A stretch of 10,001 nt of DNA from Clostridia bacterium (GTDB lineage: Bacteria; Bacillota; Clostridia; Lachnospirales; WQUN01): assembly GCA_025997155.1 (NCBI GenBank), contig BNUF01000082.1, positions 1 to 10,001 on the forward strand, read 5' to 3'. Position numbers and translations under genes: made by a program. The notes under the pieces are model-generated. The model had not been told where the DNA came from, did not search any database, and saw nothing but the letters and a program-made list of their open reading frames with translations. This document shows positions 8,154 through 10,001 of the stretch, piece after piece. Position 1 is the stretch's first letter. The number at the start of each line of letters is the position of its first letter.

Positions 8154-8717
8154 TTATTGAGTACAGGTTCTGAAATAAAATCTATTAATGTTCGGGAGAT
8201 GAGGTGTCTTTATTTCGATAATGTCACAGTCTGCTATTTCATAAGAATCGAGCCAATAAGTCTTATCGCTTAAAAACCACCTATCACCTTTTCGTTTAAA
8301 ATCACTTGAATCACAACAAACGCACTGGTTGATTCCCTGATTTGAAAACTCAAGCAAACATTTGTGGTCTGATGAAAACTCCAAATCTATGCCGTTAAAC
8401 AACGCAAGCTGTAGTTCTTCGAGCGAAGTGATTTTCGGTAATCTCACATGCTCTATCCAATGCAAATCATGCCTAATATCAGCAAGTTGTCTCCAATCGT
8501 CCATATGCCATTCCCAAAAACTAATCGTTCCCTCAACAGGAATATCTTTTGGCCACTTAAAAATAATATTTGTATTTGTTCCGCCACTTCGTTGTGAATA
8601 ATCAGTTTTAAATGGAATCAACTCATTATCTACGATATCAGCAATACGGAATAAGCGTGGCTCTCCCTTGTGCCATATTATAGAAATACAAAGTGATAGA
8701 ATTTTGCCATTATCCAT
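8154..8717 (-). pseudogene. 5' part of the split ~636-codon gene (DruC position)
   Basis: This 187-codon frame starts at ATG 8717, just after GGGGTG and six bases beyond the stop of the preceding gene. I do not recognise its family. Visible traits: an N-terminal beta-rich region (IIWHKGEPRLFRIADIV), many tryptophans (FWEWHMDDWRQL around residues 67-78) and a CVCC motif near residues 131-134. Native sequence ends at about residue 181 (NRFY). The last residues, FRTCTQ, and the stop are encoded wholly or partly by the inverted repeat of the inserted element. Without that element the frame continues into the 453-codon frame downstream, giving one protein of about 636 residues. That length and the position two genes before the helicase fit DruC of type I Druantia, by order and size only. 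As it stands it makes a truncated N-terminal domain. Confidence 0.8.
8157..8175 (-). repeat. Right terminal inverted repeat of the MITE-like element
   Basis: Read on the minus strand it is TTTCAGAACCTGTACTCAA, matching the left end at 17 of 19 positions. It supplies the last five sense codons of the 187-codon frame, and the stop at 8156-8154 lies just inside it. Confidence 0.8.
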
Positions 8718-8723
8718 TCTCTT

Positions 8724-9868
8724 TCACCCCAAGATACTTTGAAGATATAGTTTAGCACGGCGGTCTATTTTGCCATTTTTAATTTGATTCCTTAACCAAA
8801 TTGTGGTTTTTGGAAAATCCGTAAGTCTTTCCGCAATTGCTCCGAATGAATGTGTGAGATTTACATAATCTCCTGTAAAATTTTTCAAGGCTACAATAAG
8901 TTTATCATCACTGAGTTTTGTTTCTTGTTTTTTATGTACAAATGAAATCTCATAAATGCAATCCAAGCCTTGATACAGGTGAAATTTACAACCATGTATG
9001 ACATTTACAACTGCTTTCTCTCCAGCTTTAACAGATACTTTATTAATTGTGACTCCGTCTTTGTAAATTCTTGCGAATCCGTCAAATTCAGCAACAAAGT
9101 TCAATTCATGGTTGGGTGGCAACCCGTCATACTCGCCGTCCTCAATACTTATACCATGATTATCATAAACTCTGAAATCAATCATTCGAGTTGGATATTC
9201 TATAGTCTCGACCTTCCGTAACATTGCGTACCGCAATACACTCGTATTATCTTCAAAACGGCTTACATAGATTATCTGTTGAAATTGTTGAAATCCGCTA
9301 TCAACGGAAAATACATCCGAATTGTAGTTGCTTTCATAATTTTTAGGGCGGACTTCAACAAACCCATTTGTTTTATGAAACCACACTCTTTCAGCGGTAT
9401 GCGTAATAATGTGAGATGATTTTACTGCAAATGGATAAAGCAATGTTAGGATGGCTGGCTTATCTGACAATCTGCAACTAAACCGCATAAAAAAGTCACT
9501 GGCACTTTTCGATATTTTCAAAGCCTGAACTTTATATATGCTATAACCACTTATACTATTTTCTTTATCAACAACAACATCATTTGAATGGTGTAAACAA
9601 AAATGTTCACGCAAAATCAGATGATAATACTTTTCGACAACGACATTTGCGTTTTGAGGCAATCTTTTGCCGCTTTCATAGTCAAACAATGTTCCATTTT
9701 TATTAAAACCATCAACAACAGGCGACCAATAGGGTATATCGATAGGACATACTATCCCGTATTTTTCATATATGTCGTTTCCAATAGAAAGGTATGTAAT
9801 CCGTTCTGATGAGAAACGCGAGGAATCTATGTTATACTGACACAACCTTTTTTCATTTGCAGTTATTA
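8724..9868 (-). pseudogene. 5'-truncated gene of unknown function (DruB position), cut by an IS5-type element
   Basis: About 380 codons of native sequence are open from the IS junction to the TGA at 8726-8724. There is no methionine until well over 100 codons in. The best remaining start is a TTG at 9845 with AGG directly adjacent and no usable spacing, so the 5' end appears lost or displaced beyond the IS. A longer reading from TTG 9974 is rejected because it overlaps the IS transposase. I do not recognise the family. Conserved-looking parts are GIVCPIDIPYWSPVVDGFN near the junction and a C-terminus with SFGAIAERLTDFPKTTIWLR, which looks like a helical tail. Stop and next start are six bases apart, so it belongs to the operon. 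Position suggests DruB of type I Druantia, which I recall as larger, near 545 residues; this is inference only. Confidence 0.72.
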
Positions 9869-10001
9869 GCCCTCTTCGGAAATTATTTATTTGATAACTC
9901 AAAATTAAAAACGCCGCAAAGGAGTGACACACGAAGACCATGACGAAGATGTCTGTTACGATATTTATTTGCAAGGATTTTGAACACTTTTAATACGGCG
10001 T
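9869..10001 (-). mobile_element. IS5-family insertion sequence, 3' end (runs off the window)
   Basis: The element carries the transposase tail and appears to end shortly after the stop with TTTCCGAAGAGGGC on the minus strand, a plausible terminal inverted repeat of the ISL2/IS1031 type. The adjoining TAA (9868-9866) would be the 3-base target duplication typical of that group. The other end is not in the window, so neither the inverted repeat nor the duplication can be confirmed here. Confidence 0.6.
9883..10001 (-). CDS. IS5-family transposase, C-terminal end (partial)
   Basis: The frame entering from the right edge reads AVLKVFKILANKYRNRH, then LRHGLRVSLLCGVFNFEL, and stops at TAA 9885-9883. 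The pattern 'KILA-KYRNR-(K/R)RFGLRFNLI-GIYN-EL' is the familiar C-terminus of DDE transposases of the IS5 family. Here several consensus residues differ (HLRHGLRVSLLCGVFNFEL), so the copy may be divergent. About 38 codons are visible and no catalytic residue is included. It overlaps the start of a longer frame that begins at TTG 9974, which is why it is easy to miss. Confidence in the transposase call is good; the exact subgroup is uncertain. Confidence 0.75.
   Translation of the reverse strand, partial: AVLKVFKILANKYRNRHLRHGLRVSLLCGVFNFELSNK

Larger units (their letters stand above)
8033..8175. mobile_element. 143-bp MITE-like element with 19-bp terminal inverted repeats
   Basis: The left end (8033-8051) reads TTTGAGAACCCGTACTCAA. 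The right end (8175-8157, minus strand) reads TTTCAGAACCTGTACTCAA, so 17 of 19 bases agree. Each end is flanked by TA (8031-8032 and 8176-8177), and the longer direct repeat AAATA also fits. Such small non-coding elements with inverted ends and TA duplication are typical of MITEs mobilised by IS630/Tc1-mariner transposases. Deleting the element plus one TA (145 bases, not a multiple of three) fuses the flanking frames exactly. Inside I see no gene. The left end also has a small inner palindrome (TTTGAG...CTCAAA). Its ends do not resemble the visible end of the IS630 element at 1-123, so the helper transposase is unknown. Confidence 0.85.

Noticed and set aside
8024..8175. Programmed frameshift or stop-codon readthrough linking the 187- and 453-codon frames
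   Set aside because: The terminal inverted repeats with flanking TA and the exact in-frame repair on deletion explain the split as an insertion. No slippery heptamer with a downstream structure was seen.
8032..8176. Long inverted repeat as a transcription terminator or attenuator hairpin between two genes
   Set aside because: The 105-base loop, the TA duplication, the lack of a T-run after the stem and the in-frame gene repair fit a MITE better. A side effect on transcription remains possible.
9869..9974. N-terminal extension of the DruB-position frame from TTG 9974, including a hydrophobic stretch like a signal or membrane segment
   Set aside because: It overlaps, in another frame, a recognisable IS5-family transposase C-terminus and the IS end, so it is not native coding sequence.
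1..10001. CRISPR array, tRNA or rRNA genes
   Set aside because: No regularly spaced repeats or recognisable structural RNA sequences were found; nearly the whole window is protein coding or mobile element.

Overview
The window is a decayed accessory (defence-island) segment, and every gene lies on the minus strand, so it reads from right to left. Base composition is AT-rich. There are purine-rich Shine-Dalgarno sites (GAGGAG, AAGGGG, GGGTGA) and one good sigma70-type promoter. This suggests a low-GC bacterium that uses canonical ribosome binding sites, for example a clostridium-like Firmicute, but the sequence does not fix the taxon.

Layout in transcription order: (1) 9869-10001 is the 3' end of an IS5-type insertion sequence whose transposase C-terminus is easily hidden by a longer overlapping frame. 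(2) 8724-9868 is an open frame without a good start codon, cut at its 5' end by that IS. (3) 6662-8717 is a single gene of about 636 codons, now split in two by a 143-bp element at 8033-8175 with 19-bp terminal inverted repeats and flanking TA. Removing the element plus one TA restores one uninterrupted frame. (4) 5691-6665 is an intact 324-codon gene of unknown function, overlapping its neighbours by ATGA and by 13 bases. (5) 646-5703 is an intact 1685-residue superfamily 2 helicase with many zinc-type cysteine pairs and a C-terminal DUF1998-like region. (6) 124-505 is the first ~127 codons of a type III restriction Res subunit with its own promoter, cut off by (7) an IS630-family element at 1-123.

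Genes 2 to 5 form one tightly packed operon. The giant DUF1998 helicase as last gene, preceded by three unknown genes of roughly 380+ (truncated), 636 and 324 codons, matches in order and size what I remember of type I Druantia anti-phage systems (druA-B-C-D-E). The druA position is taken by the IS or lies beyond the window. The DruE assignment rests on domain architecture. The B, C and D assignments rest only on order and size, so a related undescribed system remains possible.

Three different mobile elements have each broken a different gene (druB-like, druC-like, res), while the druD-like and druE-like genes remain open. The system is probably inactive or only partly functional in this strain. 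The in-frame repair of the druC-like gene on removal of the small element is the strongest observation here.
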